64,000 nt of DNA. Source: Pseudoclavibacter terrae (lineage in GTDB: Bacteria; Actinomycetota; Actinomycetes; Actinomycetales; Microbacteriaceae). How positions within the stretch are numbered: the first letter of the stretch is position 1; every line of letters starts with the position of its first letter. Position numbers and translations under genes: made by a program. The stretch spans positions 310,001 through 374,000 of the forward strand of contig NZ_WBJX01000002.1 of assembly GCF_008831075.1 (NCBI RefSeq), in the 5' to 3' direction. A model generated the notes under the pieces. It made no database searches. It was not told the DNA's origin and was given only the letters and a program-made list of their open reading frames with translations. This document shows positions 43,337 through 53,540 of the stretch, in pieces.

Positions 43337-44338
43337 ATGACAGAGAACAACCAGAACGCGCAGGACAGTGGGGGCAGCGAGCGCGACCCCGCGACGCTGC
43401 ACACGCCGGTCCTCCTCGAGCGCTGCGTCGAGCTCCTCGCGCCTGCCCTCCAGAACCCGGGCAGCATCTACGTCGACGCGACGCTCGGCATGGGCGGGCA
43501 CAGCGAGGCCGTCCTCGACCGGTGCCCGAATGCCCGCCTCGTCGGCTTCGACCGCGACTCCGAGGCACTTGGCCTCGCCGGCCGTCGACTCGCTCGCTTC
43601 GGCGACCGTGTCACGCTGGTGCACGCCGTCTACGACGAGTTCGAGTCGTCGCTCGACGAGCTCGGCATCGACACGGTCGACGCCGTCTTGTTCGATCTCG
43701 GGGTGTCCTCGCTGCAGCTCGACGAGGCGAGCCGCGGCTTCTCCTACATCCAGGACGCGCCCCTCGACATGCGCATGGATGCGACGGCGGGTGTCACGGC
43801 CGCCGAGATCGTCGCGTCCTACGGCGAGGAGGAGCTCAAGGAGCTCTTCTACCGCTACGGCGACGAGAAGCTGGCGCCTCGCTACGCGAGCTGGATCGTG
43901 CGAGAGCGCGCGCAGGCGCCGATCGAGACGACGGGGCAGCTCGTCGATGTGCTCCAGCGCGCGACGCCGGCGGCGAAGCGCGACGCGGGTCACCCGGCGA
44001 AGCGCGTCTTCCAGGCGCTGCGCATCGAGGTGAACGCCGAGCTCGGCGCCCTGGAGCGCGCGCTTCCCCAGGCGCTCGAGCGCGTCGTGGTCGGCGGCCG
44101 GGTCGTCGTCGAGGCCTACCAGTCGCTCGAGGATCGCTTCGTGAAGCGGCTCTTCGAGGCGAAGACCACCTCGACGGCGCCAAGCGGCCTGCCGGTCGAA
44201 CTTCCAGAGCACAAGCCGGAGTTCTCGCGCCTCGTGCGCGGAGCCGAGCGCGCCGGTGCCGCAGAAGGCGAGAACAATCCACGAGCACTGCCCGTGCGCC
44301 TGCGCGCGGTTGAACGAGTGAGGAGCCCACGGACATGA
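43337..44338 (+). CDS. rsmH: 16S rRNA (cytosine(1402)-N4)-methyltransferase RsmH
   Basis: A 333-residue SAM-dependent methyltransferase (MraW). HTPVLLERCVELL starts the domain, the SAM-binding motif is YVDATLGMGGHSEAVL, and VLFDLGVSSLQLDEASRGFS plus PLDMRMD are family signatures. It methylates C1402 in the ribosomal decoding site. I chose ATG 43337 (AGGGAGG twelve bases ahead). ATG 43301 has a closer GGGGAGAG, but that site lies in a hairpin stem. The stop overlaps the ftsL start (ATGA). Confidence 0.93.
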   Translation: MTENNQNAQDSGGSERDPATLHTPVLLERCVELLAPALQNPGSIYVDATLGMGGHSEAVLDRCPNARLVGFDRDSEALGLAGRRLARFGDRVTLVHAVYDEFESSLDELGIDTVDAVLFDLGVSSLQLDEASRGFSYIQDAPLDMRMDATAGVTAAEIVASYGEEELKELFYRYGDEKLAPRYASWIVRERAQAPIETTGQLVDVLQRATPAAKRDAGHPAKRVFQALRIEVNAELGALERALPQALERVVVGGRVVVEAYQSLEDRFVKRLFEAKTTSTAPSGLPVELPEHKPEFSRLVRGAERAGAAEGENNPRALPVRLRAVERVRSPRT

Positions 44339-44895
44339 CGGCAGCAACGAGCATCCTCCGAGGATCCACGGCCCCCCGTCGCTCGAAGGCGGCCCCCAAG
44401 AAGCAGGCGCAGCCTCCTCGGCTGCGACTCGTCGAGGCGCCAAGCGCGCGGCGTCTGCCGAGCCTGCGCTCGATCATGATCTCGCTCGGCATCCTCGCGG
44501 GTGTGTTCGTCACGCAGCTCGCCCTGAGCATCGCGATCTCGCAGGGCGCTTACGAGGTCAGCGGCCTCGAGCAGACGCAGACGGAACTCCAGCGCGAGGA
44601 GTCGGCCGCGCTCGAGGAGCTGAGCGCCATGTCCTCCGCGCAGAACCTCGCCGTCGAGGCGACGAAGCTCGGCATGGTCCCGACCGACTCGCAGGCCTTC
44701 CTGCAGGTCGGGAGCGCCTCGCTCGCGACGGACGCGAACGCCACGGGCACGTCGGCTCCCATCAACACGGGGCTCGTCACCAACGAGGTGACCCAGCCGG
44801 CACCGGCTCCCGCTGCTGACGGAGTTTCACCGCAGCCAGCGGCGGCCCCTGAAGTACCGTCGGTCAGCGAGCTGCGCTCTCCCTCGACGAGGTAG
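44335..44895 (+). CDS. ftsL: Cell division protein FtsL-like
   Basis: A 186-residue bitopic membrane protein. A basic cytoplasmic stretch (RRSKAAPKKQAQPPRLRL) precedes one helix at about 45-65 (IMISLGILAGVFVTQLALSI) and a coiled-coil segment (GLEQTQTELQREESAALEEL). A Pro/Ala-rich external tail follows. Position between rsmH and ftsI, and topology, identify it as FtsL, the partner that links FtsQ to FtsW-FtsI. It overlaps rsmH by four bases. Confidence 0.85.
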   Translation: MTAATSILRGSTAPRRSKAAPKKQAQPPRLRLVEAPSARRLPSLRSIMISLGILAGVFVTQLALSIAISQGAYEVSGLEQTQTELQREESAALEELSAMSSAQNLAVEATKLGMVPTDSQAFLQVGSASLATDANATGTSAPINTGLVTNEVTQPAPAPAADGVSPQPAAAPEVPSVSELRSPSTR

Positions 44896-44967
44896 AACCA
44901 CGAACGAGGCTGATGTGCCGAGAGGCTGATCAGCTGGGAGCATCGCCGAACAAGGGGGAGGACCACC

Positions 44968-46737
44968 GTGTCACCGAAAGTGTCCAGGCGCAGGGCTGGC
45001 CTCGTCATCATCCTGGTGACCGCAGTGCTCATCGCCTTCGGGGTCCGCCTGATCGACGTGCAGCTCGTCTCGGCATCGACCATCAACGCCGACGCCGAAT
45101 CGAAGCGCGGAGTCTCCAGCACGATCTTCAGCGAACGCGGGTCGATCGTCGACAAGAACGGCGAGATCCTCGCCGACTCCGCCGACCGCTTCGACCTCAC
45201 CGTCGCTCCCGTGAACGTCAAGGAGTTCGACCGCACCGGTGACGACGGCAAGACCAGCGAGGTCTCTCGCGAGCAGGCGCTCGGTGAGATCGCCGCGATC
45301 ACCGGCCAGCAGGAGGCAGAGCTCATCGGCGTCGTGGATGCGGCCCTCGCGATCGACCCGAACAGCAACTTCGCCTACCTCAGCCGAGGCCTCGAGCTCG
45401 CCGCCTACGAGAAGATCCGGGCCCTCGAGATCCCCTGGATCTACCCGAAACGTGAAGCCGCTCGTGTCTACCCGAACGGGCAGGTCGCTGGCAACCTCAC
45501 TGGGTTCCTCGGGGCGGACGGGGAACCGCTCGCCGGACTCGAGCTCTCAGAGAACCAGTGCCTCGCCGGCGTCGACGGCGAGGAGACCTACGAGCGCAGC
45601 GCGGACAACGTGCGCATCCCCGGCACCGAGGTCACGCTCACCGAGGCAAAGCAGGGCGGCACGCTCAAGCTCACCGTCGACGCCGACCTGCAGTGGTACG
45701 CCCTGCAGGTGCTTGCCGAGCAGGTGACCGCGATGGGCGGGAAGTGGGGGCACGCGACCGTCGTAGAAGTCGAGACCGGCAAGGTCCTCGCGGTCGCCGA
45801 CTACCCGTCCGTCGACCCCAACGACCCGGGAGCCACGGCAACCGAGGCTCGCGGTTCGCGCGCGTTCACCGCGCCCTACGAGCCCGGTTCGACGATGAAG
45901 GCCCTCACCGCAGCCATGGTGTTCGACAAGGGGCTCTCCACTCCCGGCGAGCAGATCACCGTTCCCGGGCGCTTCGAGCAGACCGACGTGAGCTTCGGCG
46001 ACGACTGGGCACACGGCGACGAGCGGTGGACCGCGGCTGGCATCATGACGCGCTCCTCCAACATCGGCATCGCCATGATGGGCGAACGCCTCAGCGCGAG
46101 CGAACGCTACGACTACATGCTCGACTTCGGGCTCAACGCAGACACCGAGGCCGACTTCCTCGGCGAGGAGTCCGGCACCGTCCACCCGTGGGAGGACTGG
46201 GACCCGCAGACGAACTACGCGACGATGTTCGGGCAGGGCCTGCAGGTCACCGCCCCCCAGATGGCGAGCGCCTACGCAACCATCGCGAACGGCGGCCAGC
46301 GCCTCCCCGTCCAGCTCGTCGAGGGCTGCGAGACCGAGGACGGCTTCGTCGAGACGGAACCGGGCGAGGCACGCCAGGTCGTGTCGGCGCAGGCGGCAGC
46401 CGACACGCTCACCCTCCTCGAGGCGACGGCCCAGAGCGGGAGCCTCGCCAAGGAGGTCGCGATCCCCGGATACCGCGTCGGCATCAAGACGGGCACCGCC
46501 GAGGTCTCCGCCGGCGACGGCACCTACCTGCAGGGGCAGTACATGGCCTCCATGGCCGGAGTCGCCCCCATCGACGACCCGAAGTACGTCGTGACGGTCT
46601 CGATCATGAACCCAACTACGATGACTGGAAGCGCCGCCACCGCGCCCGCATGGCACGATGTCATGGCGTACGTACTCCAATCCAACCGGGTGGCACCATC
46701 GCCGAGTCCGTGGCCGACCATCCCGACCACGTTCTGA
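44968..46737 (+). CDS. ftsI: Septal peptidoglycan transpeptidase FtsI (PBP3)
   Basis: A 589-residue class B penicillin-binding protein. One N-terminal helix (AGLVIILVTAVLIAFGVRLI), then the dimerisation/pedestal domain (RGSIVDKNGEILADS) and the transpeptidase domain: nucleophile Ser308 in PGSTMK, SSN at 363-365 and KTG at 507-509. It cross-links septal peptidoglycan outside the membrane and is the beta-lactam target. The start is GTG 44968 behind GGGGGAGG. It lies 72 bases after ftsL and 23 bases before murE. Confidence 0.95.
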   Translation: MSPKVSRRRAGLVIILVTAVLIAFGVRLIDVQLVSASTINADAESKRGVSSTIFSERGSIVDKNGEILADSADRFDLTVAPVNVKEFDRTGDDGKTSEVSREQALGEIAAITGQQEAELIGVVDAALAIDPNSNFAYLSRGLELAAYEKIRALEIPWIYPKREAARVYPNGQVAGNLTGFLGADGEPLAGLELSENQCLAGVDGEETYERSADNVRIPGTEVTLTEAKQGGTLKLTVDADLQWYALQVLAEQVTAMGGKWGHATVVEVETGKVLAVADYPSVDPNDPGATATEARGSRAFTAPYEPGSTMKALTAAMVFDKGLSTPGEQITVPGRFEQTDVSFGDDWAHGDERWTAAGIMTRSSNIGIAMMGERLSASERYDYMLDFGLNADTEADFLGEESGTVHPWEDWDPQTNYATMFGQGLQVTAPQMASAYATIANGGQRLPVQLVEGCETEDGFVETEPGEARQVVSAQAAADTLTLLEATAQSGSLAKEVAIPGYRVGIKTGTAEVSAGDGTYLQGQYMASMAGVAPIDDPKYVVTVSIMNPTTMTGSAATAPAWHDVMAYVLQSNRVAPSPSPWPTIPTTF

Positions 46738-46760
46738 TCCGCACTACTGCACAGGAAGTC

Positions 46761-48293
46761 ATGCCCGCAGCAAGCATCCGTCCATCCCATCCAGTGCCGC
46801 GCTCGCTCTCCGAGCTGTGCGCGCACTTCGGACTCGACGCCCCAGAAGGCGTCGACCAGGTCGAGGTGACCGGCGTCTCCATCTCCTCGATGGATGTCGA
46901 GTCCGGCGACCTCTACGTGGGTCTGCCAGGCGCGCGAGTGCACGGCGCCAGCTACGCCGCGAAGGCCGAGGAAGCCGGCGCCGTCGCAGTCCTCACCGAC
47001 GCGGCCGGCGCCGAACTCGCCGGAGAGCTGGGCATTCCCGTGCTCGTCACCGAGGAGCCGCGCCTCGCACTCGGCGACGTCTCGGCCTGGATCTACCGGA
47101 CCGACCCCGACCAGCCGAAGCTCTTCGGCGTCACGGGGACCAACGGGAAGACGTCCGTCGTGTACATCCTCGACGGGCTCCTGCTGCAGCTCGGCGTCGT
47201 CACCGGCCTCACGACCACCGTCGAGCGTCGCATCGGCGAGGAGCGCATCGAGGCGAGCCTGACCACCCCTGAGGCGAGCGAGCTGCACGCCCTGCTCGCC
47301 CGCATGCGCGAGGTCGGGGTGCACGCGGCCAGCATCGAGGTGTCGGCGCAGGCCGTCACCCGCCACCGTGTCGACGGCATCGAGTTCGACGTGGTCGGCT
47401 TCATCAACCTCTCGCACGACCACCTCGACGACTACGTCGACTTCGAGGAGTACTTCGGCGAGAAGCTCAAGCTCTTCACCCCGGAGCGCGCTCGGCGCGG
47501 CGTGGTGTCGCTCGACTCCGAGTGGGGCGCGCGGGTCGTCGAGGACTCCCGCATCCCCGTCACGACCATCTCCTCGAAGCCCGGAACCGACGCCGACTGG
47601 AACCTCGTCGTCACGGGCGCAGAAGGCGGCAGCACGAGCTTCACGCTCACGAGCCCAGATGACCGGGTGCTGCACTCGAGCATCCCCATGCCCGGCTGGT
47701 TCTCGGCGGCGAACGCCGGGCTCGCGATCGCGATGCTCGTCGAGTCCGGCTACGACCTCGGCGAGATCGCGGAGGTGCTCGAACGCGACGGCGGCATCGA
47801 CGCGTTCGTGCCCGGACGTCTCGAGCTGGTCTCCGGAGACAAGGGGCCGCGCCTCTATGTGGACTACGGGCACACCCCGGACGCCTTCGAGCAGACGCTC
47901 GGTGCGCTGAGAGAGATGACCACGGGCCGCCTGTTCATGGTCTTCGGCGCCGACGGCGACCGCGACCGAACCAAGCGCCCGGAGATGGCGCGCGTCGCCG
48001 CGGCTGGCAGCGACGTCGTCATCATCACCGACTACAACCCGCGCACCGAGGACCCGGACGAGATCAGGAGGGTGCTCGTCGAGAGCGTGAAGGCGAGCCA
48101 CCCGGAGCGGGAGCTGCACGAGATCGCCGATGCGAGCCTCGGGCTGCGCAAGGCGGTTTCGCTCGCAGGGCCAGAGGACACTATCCTCGTTGCCGGCCCA
48201 GGCCACGAGAGCTACACCGAGGTCGCGGGCAGCAAGATCCAGTATTCGGCACGAGACGAGGCCAGAGCGGCGCTCAGGGAAGCAGGGTGGTGA
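46761..48293 (+). CDS. murE: UDP-MurNAc-tripeptide synthetase MurE
   Basis: A 510-residue Mur ligase that adds the third, diamino or other amino acid to UDP-MurNAc-L-Ala-D-Glu using ATP. The P-loop is [13 protein letters not shown], the carbamate-lysine region reads TTVERRIGEERIEASLTTPE, and the C-terminal domain has FGADGDRDRTKRPEMARVAA. The specificity motif, DNPR in meso-diaminopimelate enzymes, is here DYNPR (424-428), and the usual GKGHE reads GPGHE. This suggests a different third residue, such as ornithine, lysine, diaminobutyrate or homoserine as in B-type walls. I chose ATG 46761; the frame is open further upstream within ftsI. Confidence 0.94.
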   Translation: MPAASIRPSHPVPRSLSELCAHFGLDAPEGVDQVEVTGVSISSMDVESGDLYVGLPGARVHGASYAAKAEEAGAVAVLTDAAGAELAGELGIPVLVTEEPRLALGDVSAWIYRTDPDQPKLFGVTGTNGKTSVVYILDGLLLQLGVVTGLTTTVERRIGEERIEASLTTPEASELHALLARMREVGVHAASIEVSAQAVTRHRVDGIEFDVVGFINLSHDHLDDYVDFEEYFGEKLKLFTPERARRGVVSLDSEWGARVVEDSRIPVTTISSKPGTDADWNLVVTGAEGGSTSFTLTSPDDRVLHSSIPMPGWFSAANAGLAIAMLVESGYDLGEIAEVLERDGGIDAFVPGRLELVSGDKGPRLYVDYGHTPDAFEQTLGALREMTTGRLFMVFGADGDRDRTKRPEMARVAAAGSDVVIITDYNPRTEDPDEIRRVLVESVKASHPERELHEIADASLGLRKAVSLAGPEDTILVAGPGHESYTEVAGSKIQYSARDEARAALREAGW

Positions 48294-48297
48294 GCGG

Positions 48298-49716
48298 ATG
48301 ATCGAACTCCGACTTCGCGAGATCGCTGAGATCACCGGGGGAGAGGCACGTCCCGTGGGTGACGACACGCTCGAGAGCGTGTTCAGCGGCACCGTCGACA
48401 CCGATTCCCGACTCATCCGTCCGGGCGACATCTTCGTCGCCAAGCCGGGCGAGGTCACCGACGGGCACCTCTTCGCCCCGAAGGCTGTCGAGAACGGCGC
48501 CTCGCTCCTCATCGTCGAGCGCGCCCTCGACCTTCCCGTCACGCAGGTCGTCGTCGACGACGCCGTCCTCGCCCTCGGACGCCTCGCAACCGAGGTCGTG
48601 ACGCGCGTGAAGTCCCGCGGACAGCTCGTCACGATCGCGGTCACCGGGTCGAACGGGAAGACGACGACGAAGAACCTCCTCAACGAGATCTTCTCGGCGC
48701 GAGGCGAGACGGTCGCGCCCATCGCCAGCTTCAACAACGAGGTGGGCGCCCCGCTGACGTTCCTGAAGCTCACAGAGGAGACGCAGACCCTCATCGCCGA
48801 GATGGGCGCGAGCGCTCCAGGCGAGATCCGCAGGCTCATCTCGATGGCGAAGCCGGACGTCGGCATCGTGCTGACGGTCGGCCTCGCGCACGCGGGCGAG
48901 TTCGGCGGCATCGAGGTCACGCTCACCTCGAAGACCGAGATGGTGCAAGGGCTCGTGGCGGGGGACACCGCCGTGCTCAACGCCGACGACGCGCGCGTCG
49001 CCTCGATGGCCGACAAGACCGACGCGAACGTGCTGTGGTTCGGTCGAGGCGAGCGAGCGGACATTCGCGCGAGCGAGGTCTCGACGAGCCTCGACGGGAC
49101 GGAGTTCACGCTGCACCTTCCCGAGCAGGAACCCGTCGTCGTCCGCTTCAACGTGATCGGGGAGCACCACGTCACCAACGCGCTCGCCGCGGCGGCGGCC
49201 GCCCACACGCAGGCGGTGCCGGCCACGGAGATCCGTGACGCCCTCCAGCGCGTGACACGCGCCGAGCAGTGGCGCATGGAGCTCCAGCACGCCGGCTCCG
49301 TGCACCTCATCAACGATGCCTACAACGCGAGCCCAGACTCCATGGCCGCCGCCCTCAAGACGATCGCTCAGATCGCGCCGAACGGCGCCCGCACGGTCGC
49401 GGTGCTCGGCGCCATGAGCGAGCTCGGGGATGCCTCCATCGAGGAGCACGACCGCCTCGGACTCCTCGCCGTCCGCCTCGGCATCGACCAGCTCATCGTC
49501 GTCGGCCTCGACGCCCGCGCGCTGCACCTCGGAGCGATCGCCCAGGGCTCCTGGGATGGGGAGTCGATCTTCGTCGAGTCCATGGACGAGGCGTACGAGC
49601 TGCTGGTCCGTGAGACGCGCCCGGGTGACCTGGTCCTCGTCAAGTCTTCGAACTCAGCGGGCCTCCGACACCTCGGAGACCGTTTCGCCGAGCACCTCAG
49701 GGGGCACTTCGCGTGA
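48298..49716 (+). CDS. murF: UDP-MurNAc-tripeptide:D-alanyl-D-alanine ligase MurF
   Basis: A 472-residue Mur ligase that adds D-Ala-D-Ala to the UDP-MurNAc tripeptide in the cytoplasm. The ATP loop is [26 protein letters not shown] and [10 protein letters not shown] are MurF signatures, and [14 protein letters not shown] lies in the C-terminal half. The start is ATG 48298, four bases after the murE stop; the stop overlaps the mraY start (GTGA). Confidence 0.95.
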   Translation: MIELRLREIAEITGGEARPVGDDTLESVFSGTVDTDSRLIRPGDIFVAKPGEVTDGHLFAPKAVENGASLLIVERALDLPVTQVVVDDAVLALGRLATEVVTRVKSRGQLVTIAVTGSNGKTTTKNLLNEIFSARGETVAPIASFNNEVGAPLTFLKLTEETQTLIAEMGASAPGEIRRLISMAKPDVGIVLTVGLAHAGEFGGIEVTLTSKTEMVQGLVAGDTAVLNADDARVASMADKTDANVLWFGRGERADIRASEVSTSLDGTEFTLHLPEQEPVVVRFNVIGEHHVTNALAAAAAAHTQAVPATEIRDALQRVTRAEQWRMELQHAGSVHLINDAYNASPDSMAAALKTIAQIAPNGARTVAVLGAMSELGDASIEEHDRLGLLAVRLGIDQLIVVGLDARALHLGAIAQGSWDGESIFVESMDEAYELLVRETRPGDLVLVKSSNSAGLRHLGDRFAEHLRGHFA

Positions 49717-50810
49717 TTGCGATCCTTATTGCCGGAGGTGTCGGGCTGGCGTTCACGCTGTTCATGACGCCGCTCTTCATCCGCCTGTTCCACAAGCTCG
49801 AGTGGGGCCAGTTCATCCGCGAGGATGGGCCGGAAGCCCACCACTCGAAGCGCGGAACCGCGACCATGGGCGGCATCGTCTTCATCGTCGGCTCCGTGCT
49901 GGCGTACTTCATCGCGACGCTGGCCACGGGCGACCAGGTCACGGCCGCCGGACTCCTCATCCTCGGCATGATGGTCGGTCTCGGTGTCATCGGCTTCATC
50001 GACGACTTCCTGAAGGTCCGCAAGCAGCAGTCCCTCGGCCTCGGTGGCTGGTCGAAGATCGTCGGGCAGGTGATCGTCGCCGGGCTGTTCGCCGTCATCG
50101 GCCTGCAGTACCGCAACCCCGACGGCGTCCCGGTCCTCTCGACGCACATCTCGTTCATCCGAGACCTGCCGATCGACTTCATGGCGCTCGGCGCGATCGC
50201 GGGAACGATCGCCCTCATCGTCTGGATCGTCGTCATCACGACGGCGACGTCGAACGCGGTGAACGTGACGGACGGCCTCGACGGCCTCGCGACCGGTGCG
50301 TCGATCATCTCGATCGGTTCCTACGGCATCATCGCCTACTGGCAGTTCAACCAGGCCTGCGGCACGGAGCGCCTGGCCGAGTCGCTCGAGTCGGCCTGCT
50401 ACACGGCCTACGCGCCCCTCGACGTCGCCATCGTGGCGGCAGGCATCGCCGGTGCGCTCATCGGGTTCCTCTGGTGGAACACCTCGCCTGCGCAGATCTT
50501 CATGGGAGACACGGGTTCGCTCGGTCTCGGTGGCGCGATCGCCGCCTTCGCCATCATCACCCGCACCGAGCTGCTGCTCGTCCTCATCGGCGGCCTCTTC
50601 GTCATGACGACCGGCTCCGTGATCGTGCAGCGCATCTACTTCAAGCTCACCAAGGGCAAGCGCATCTTCCTCATGAGCCCCATCCACCACCACTTCGAGC
50701 TCAAGGGCTGGGCCGAGACTACGGTCGTCGTCCGGTTCTGGATCATCGCCGGACTCTGCGCCGCGCTCGGCATCGGACTCTTCTACGCCGAGTGGGGAGT
50801 CACGACGTGA
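49713..50810 (+). CDS. mraY: Phospho-MurNAc-pentapeptide transferase MraY
   Basis: A 365-residue integral membrane enzyme with about ten helices that moves phospho-MurNAc-pentapeptide to undecaprenyl phosphate, giving lipid I. Signatures are [54 protein letters not shown] and [13 protein letters not shown]. It overlaps murF and murD by four bases at either end (GTGA). Confidence 0.96.
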   Translation: MIAILIAGGVGLAFTLFMTPLFIRLFHKLEWGQFIREDGPEAHHSKRGTATMGGIVFIVGSVLAYFIATLATGDQVTAAGLLILGMMVGLGVIGFIDDFLKVRKQQSLGLGGWSKIVGQVIVAGLFAVIGLQYRNPDGVPVLSTHISFIRDLPIDFMALGAIAGTIALIVWIVVITTATSNAVNVTDGLDGLATGASIISIGSYGIIAYWQFNQACGTERLAESLESACYTAYAPLDVAIVAAGIAGALIGFLWWNTSPAQIFMGDTGSLGLGGAIAAFAIITRTELLLVLIGGLFVMTTGSVIVQRIYFKLTKGKRIFLMSPIHHHFELKGWAETTVVVRFWIIAGLCAALGIGLFYAEWGVTT

Positions 50811-52351
50811 CCCGCGAGGGAACAGGCCGCGAGGTCGACGGTCTCCGGAGCTGGCACGACGACTGGACCGGCCTGTCGGTCGCAGTGCTCGGCCTGGGCA
50901 AGACGGGGTTCTCCGTCGCGGACACCCTCGCTGAGCTCGGCGCCAAGCCGCACGTCATCGCGCAGTCGCACGATGACGAGCGTGAGCGCATCCTCGAGGT
51001 GCTCGACGTTCCCGTGACGATCGCCGACAGCGACGAGTCCGCCGTCGACGCGCTCAGGGCCCTGGAGGCCGACCTCATCGTCGCGTCTCCTGGTTTCGCC
51101 CCGAGCCACCCGCTCATCGTCGCCGCCGACGCCCTCGACGCGCCGGTGTGGGGTGACGTCGAGCTGGCCTGGCGGCTCCGCGACAAGTTCGGCGACCCCG
51201 CCCCCTGGCTGGCCGTCACGGGGACGAACGGCAAGACGACGACAACCCAGCTCGCAGCGCACATGGGACTGGCCGCGGGTATCCGCACGGCCCCCTGCGG
51301 CAACATCGGCGTCCCCGTCCTCGATGTGCTCCGCGACCCCGCCGAGTTCCAACTGCTCGTGGTCGAGCTCTCGAGCTTCCAGCTCCACTCCCTGCACTCC
51401 ATGTCGGCGCACGCCGCGGTCGTCCTCAACATCGCCGACGACCACCTCGACTGGCACGGCGGCGCTGAGGCCTACCGCGCAGCGAAGGGCCGCGTCTACG
51501 AGCGAGCCCAGATCGCGTGCGTCTACAACAAGGGCGACGAGGCGACACTCGACCTCGTCGAGGCGGCCGACGTCGTCGAAGGATGCCGCGCTATCGGGTT
51601 CGGGACCGATGTGCCGGGGCCGAGCGACTTCGGCGTGGTCGACGGAATCCTGGTCGACCGTGCGTTCCTCGACGACCGAGCCCGCACCGCCCTCGAGCTG
51701 ACGACGCTCGAGGAGCTGCGCCCGCGCGGTCTCTCCTCGAAGCACCTCGTGGAGGACGTGCTCGCCGCGGCCGCCCTCGTGCGGGCCGTCGGTGTCCCCG
51801 TCGCCGCGATCTCCGAGGCGCTTTCTACCTTCTCGGTCGATCGGCACCGCCACGAGATCGTCGCTGAGGCCGCCGGGGTCCTCTGGGTCGACGACTCGAA
51901 GGCGACGAACGTCCACGCCGCCGACGCCTCGCTGGCCGCGCACCGCAGCGTCGTCTGGCTGGTGGGAGGGCTCCTCAAGGGAGTCGACATCGCGCCGCTC
52001 GTCGCCAAGCACGCCGGGCGCCTCCGCGGTGCGGTGGCCCTTGGAACATCCCGATCCGAAGTGGCCGACGCGTTCGCGCAACACGCCCCGGAGGTCGCGT
52101 TCATCGAGATCGACGTGAGCGACACTGACTCCATCATGGGACGCGCCGTGGCGGAAGCCGCGCGGCTCGCGCAGGACGGCGACACCGTGCTGCTCGCTCC
52201 GGCGGCCGCCTCCATGGATCAGTTCGTGAGTTACAGCGACCGCGGCCAGCGTTTCGCGCTCGCCGTCGCGTCGCACCTTGAAGGGGGCCGGCATGCCGAG
52301 ACAGAAGGCTCCCAGGACCGCACCTCCGAGCCGGACGCCAGCGCCGAATAG
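50807..52351 (+). CDS. murD: UDP-MurNAc-L-alanine:D-glutamate ligase MurD
   Basis: A 514-residue Mur ligase. N-terminal UDP-binding motif [20 protein letters not shown] loop [12 protein letters not shown], and C-terminal [16 protein letters not shown] with [14 protein letters not shown]. It adds D-glutamate to UDP-MurNAc-L-Ala. The GTG at 50807 overlaps the mraY stop. The C-terminal 20 residues are hydrophilic and overlap the beginning of ftsW by 59 bases. Confidence 0.95.
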   Translation: MTREGTGREVDGLRSWHDDWTGLSVAVLGLGKTGFSVADTLAELGAKPHVIAQSHDDERERILEVLDVPVTIADSDESAVDALRALEADLIVASPGFAPSHPLIVAADALDAPVWGDVELAWRLRDKFGDPAPWLAVTGTNGKTTTTQLAAHMGLAAGIRTAPCGNIGVPVLDVLRDPAEFQLLVVELSSFQLHSLHSMSAHAAVVLNIADDHLDWHGGAEAYRAAKGRVYERAQIACVYNKGDEATLDLVEAADVVEGCRAIGFGTDVPGPSDFGVVDGILVDRAFLDDRARTALELTTLEELRPRGLSSKHLVEDVLAAAALVRAVGVPVAAISEALSTFSVDRHRHEIVAEAAGVLWVDDSKATNVHAADASLAAHRSVVWLVGGLLKGVDIAPLVAKHAGRLRGAVALGTSRSEVADAFAQHAPEVAFIEIDVSDTDSIMGRAVAEAARLAQDGDTVLLAPAAASMDQFVSYSDRGQRFALAVASHLEGGRHAETEGSQDRTSEPDASAE

Positions 52352-53540
52352 GCCAAGCACGGGGCCGACGGCTGGCGGTTCCGCACGCAAGAGCTCCTCG
52401 AGCGCCGTCGTCGTCTCGCTCGGGAAGCGCATCCGCGGCGTCAACCGCAACTTCGTGCTCCTGCTCTCGATCACGCTCTTCCTGGTCGCCTTCGGCATCG
52501 TGATGGTGCTCTCGAGCTCCTCGGTCGAGGAGTTCGCGGGTGGCAACGCCGTCTCGGCGCGGTTCGTCAGCCAAGCCACGTTCGCGGCGCTGGGCATCCC
52601 GCTCATGCTGTTCGCTTCCCGGATGCCGCTGCGGTTCTGGAAGCGGATCGCCTGGCCAGCCCTCTTCGTCGCCGTCATCCTCCAAGCGCTGGTCTTCACC
52701 CCCATCGGTGTCGACGTCAACGGCAACCGGGCCTGGATCGACCTCGGCTTCACGACGATGCAGCCCGCGGAGGCGCTCAAGGTTGCGCTCGTGCTGTGGC
52801 TCGGCCTCATCCTCGGGCGCAAGCAGGGCAAGCTGCACGTCGCCAAGGAGGTCGCGGTTCCGATCCTGCCCGTCCTCGCCCTGAGCTTCGGCGTCATGGC
52901 GCTCAGCAAGGACCTGGGAACGATGATCGTCGTCGGCGCGCTCGTTCTCGGAGCGCTCTACTTCGGCGGCGTCGCATCCAAGTTCCTGTGGCTCGCCGGG
53001 TTCATCGCGGTGGCTGCCGCGCTCCTGCTGTCGATCTTCAGCGACAACCGCATGGCCCGCATCACGAACTTCTTCGGCGGAGACGTCGACTACGAGACCT
53101 GGGGCTGGCAGAGCGCGCACGGGCTCTACGCCCTCGCCGCTGGCGGCCTGTTCGGCTCGGGGCTCGGCAACTCGAAGGCCAAGTGGTCCTGGCTGCCGGA
53201 GGCCGACAACGACTTCATCTTCGCGATCATCGGGGAGGAGCTCGGGCTCGTCGGGGCGATCATCGTCATCGGCGTCTTCGTCCTGCTCGCGGTCGTCCTC
53301 GTCCGCATCTACCACGAGGCGGAAGACTGGACGGCGAAGACCATCGTCGGTGCAGTGACCACCTGGCTGATCTTCCAGGCGTTCGTGAACATCGCCGTCG
53401 TCATCGGCTTCCTGCCGGTCCTCGGTGTGCCATTGCCGCTCGTCTCCTCCGGCGGATCGGCGCTCATCACGACCCTCTTCGCAATCGGCATAGTCTTGTC
53501 GATCGCCCGCAACCCGAAGCGATCGGAGTCCCGCACGTGA
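52293..53540 (+). CDS. ftsW: Septal peptidoglycan glycosyltransferase FtsW
   Basis: A 415-residue SEDS-family polymerase. About 48 basic, Pro/Ser/Ala-rich cytoplasmic residues come first, then ten helices starting FVLLLSITLFLVAFGIVMVL. SEDS signatures include NGNRAWIDLGFTTMQPAE, KDLGTMIVVG, WGWQSAHGLYALAAGGLFG, PEADNDFIFAIIGEELGLVG and PLPLVSSGGSALI. It polymerises lipid II at the septum together with FtsI. The ATG at 52293 has AAGGGGG ahead and lies inside murD, so expression is coupled. Its stop overlaps murG (GTGA). Confidence 0.94.
   Translation: MPRQKAPRTAPPSRTPAPNRPSTGPTAGGSARKSSSSAVVVSLGKRIRGVNRNFVLLLSITLFLVAFGIVMVLSSSSVEEFAGGNAVSARFVSQATFAALGIPLMLFASRMPLRFWKRIAWPALFVAVILQALVFTPIGVDVNGNRAWIDLGFTTMQPAEALKVALVLWLGLILGRKQGKLHVAKEVAVPILPVLALSFGVMALSKDLGTMIVVGALVLGALYFGGVASKFLWLAGFIAVAAALLLSIFSDNRMARITNFFGGDVDYETWGWQSAHGLYALAAGGLFGSGLGNSKAKWSWLPEADNDFIFAIIGEELGLVGAIIVIGVFVLLAVVLVRIYHEAEDWTAKTIVGAVTTWLIFQAFVNIAVVIGFLPVLGVPLPLVSSGGSALITTLFAIGIVLSIARNPKRSESRT

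Noticed and set aside
46524-49313. Minus-strand open frame of 929 codons opposite ftsI-murE-murF
   Set aside because: Composition is that of an antisense shadow; the plus strand holds three conserved Mur/Fts genes with full motifs.
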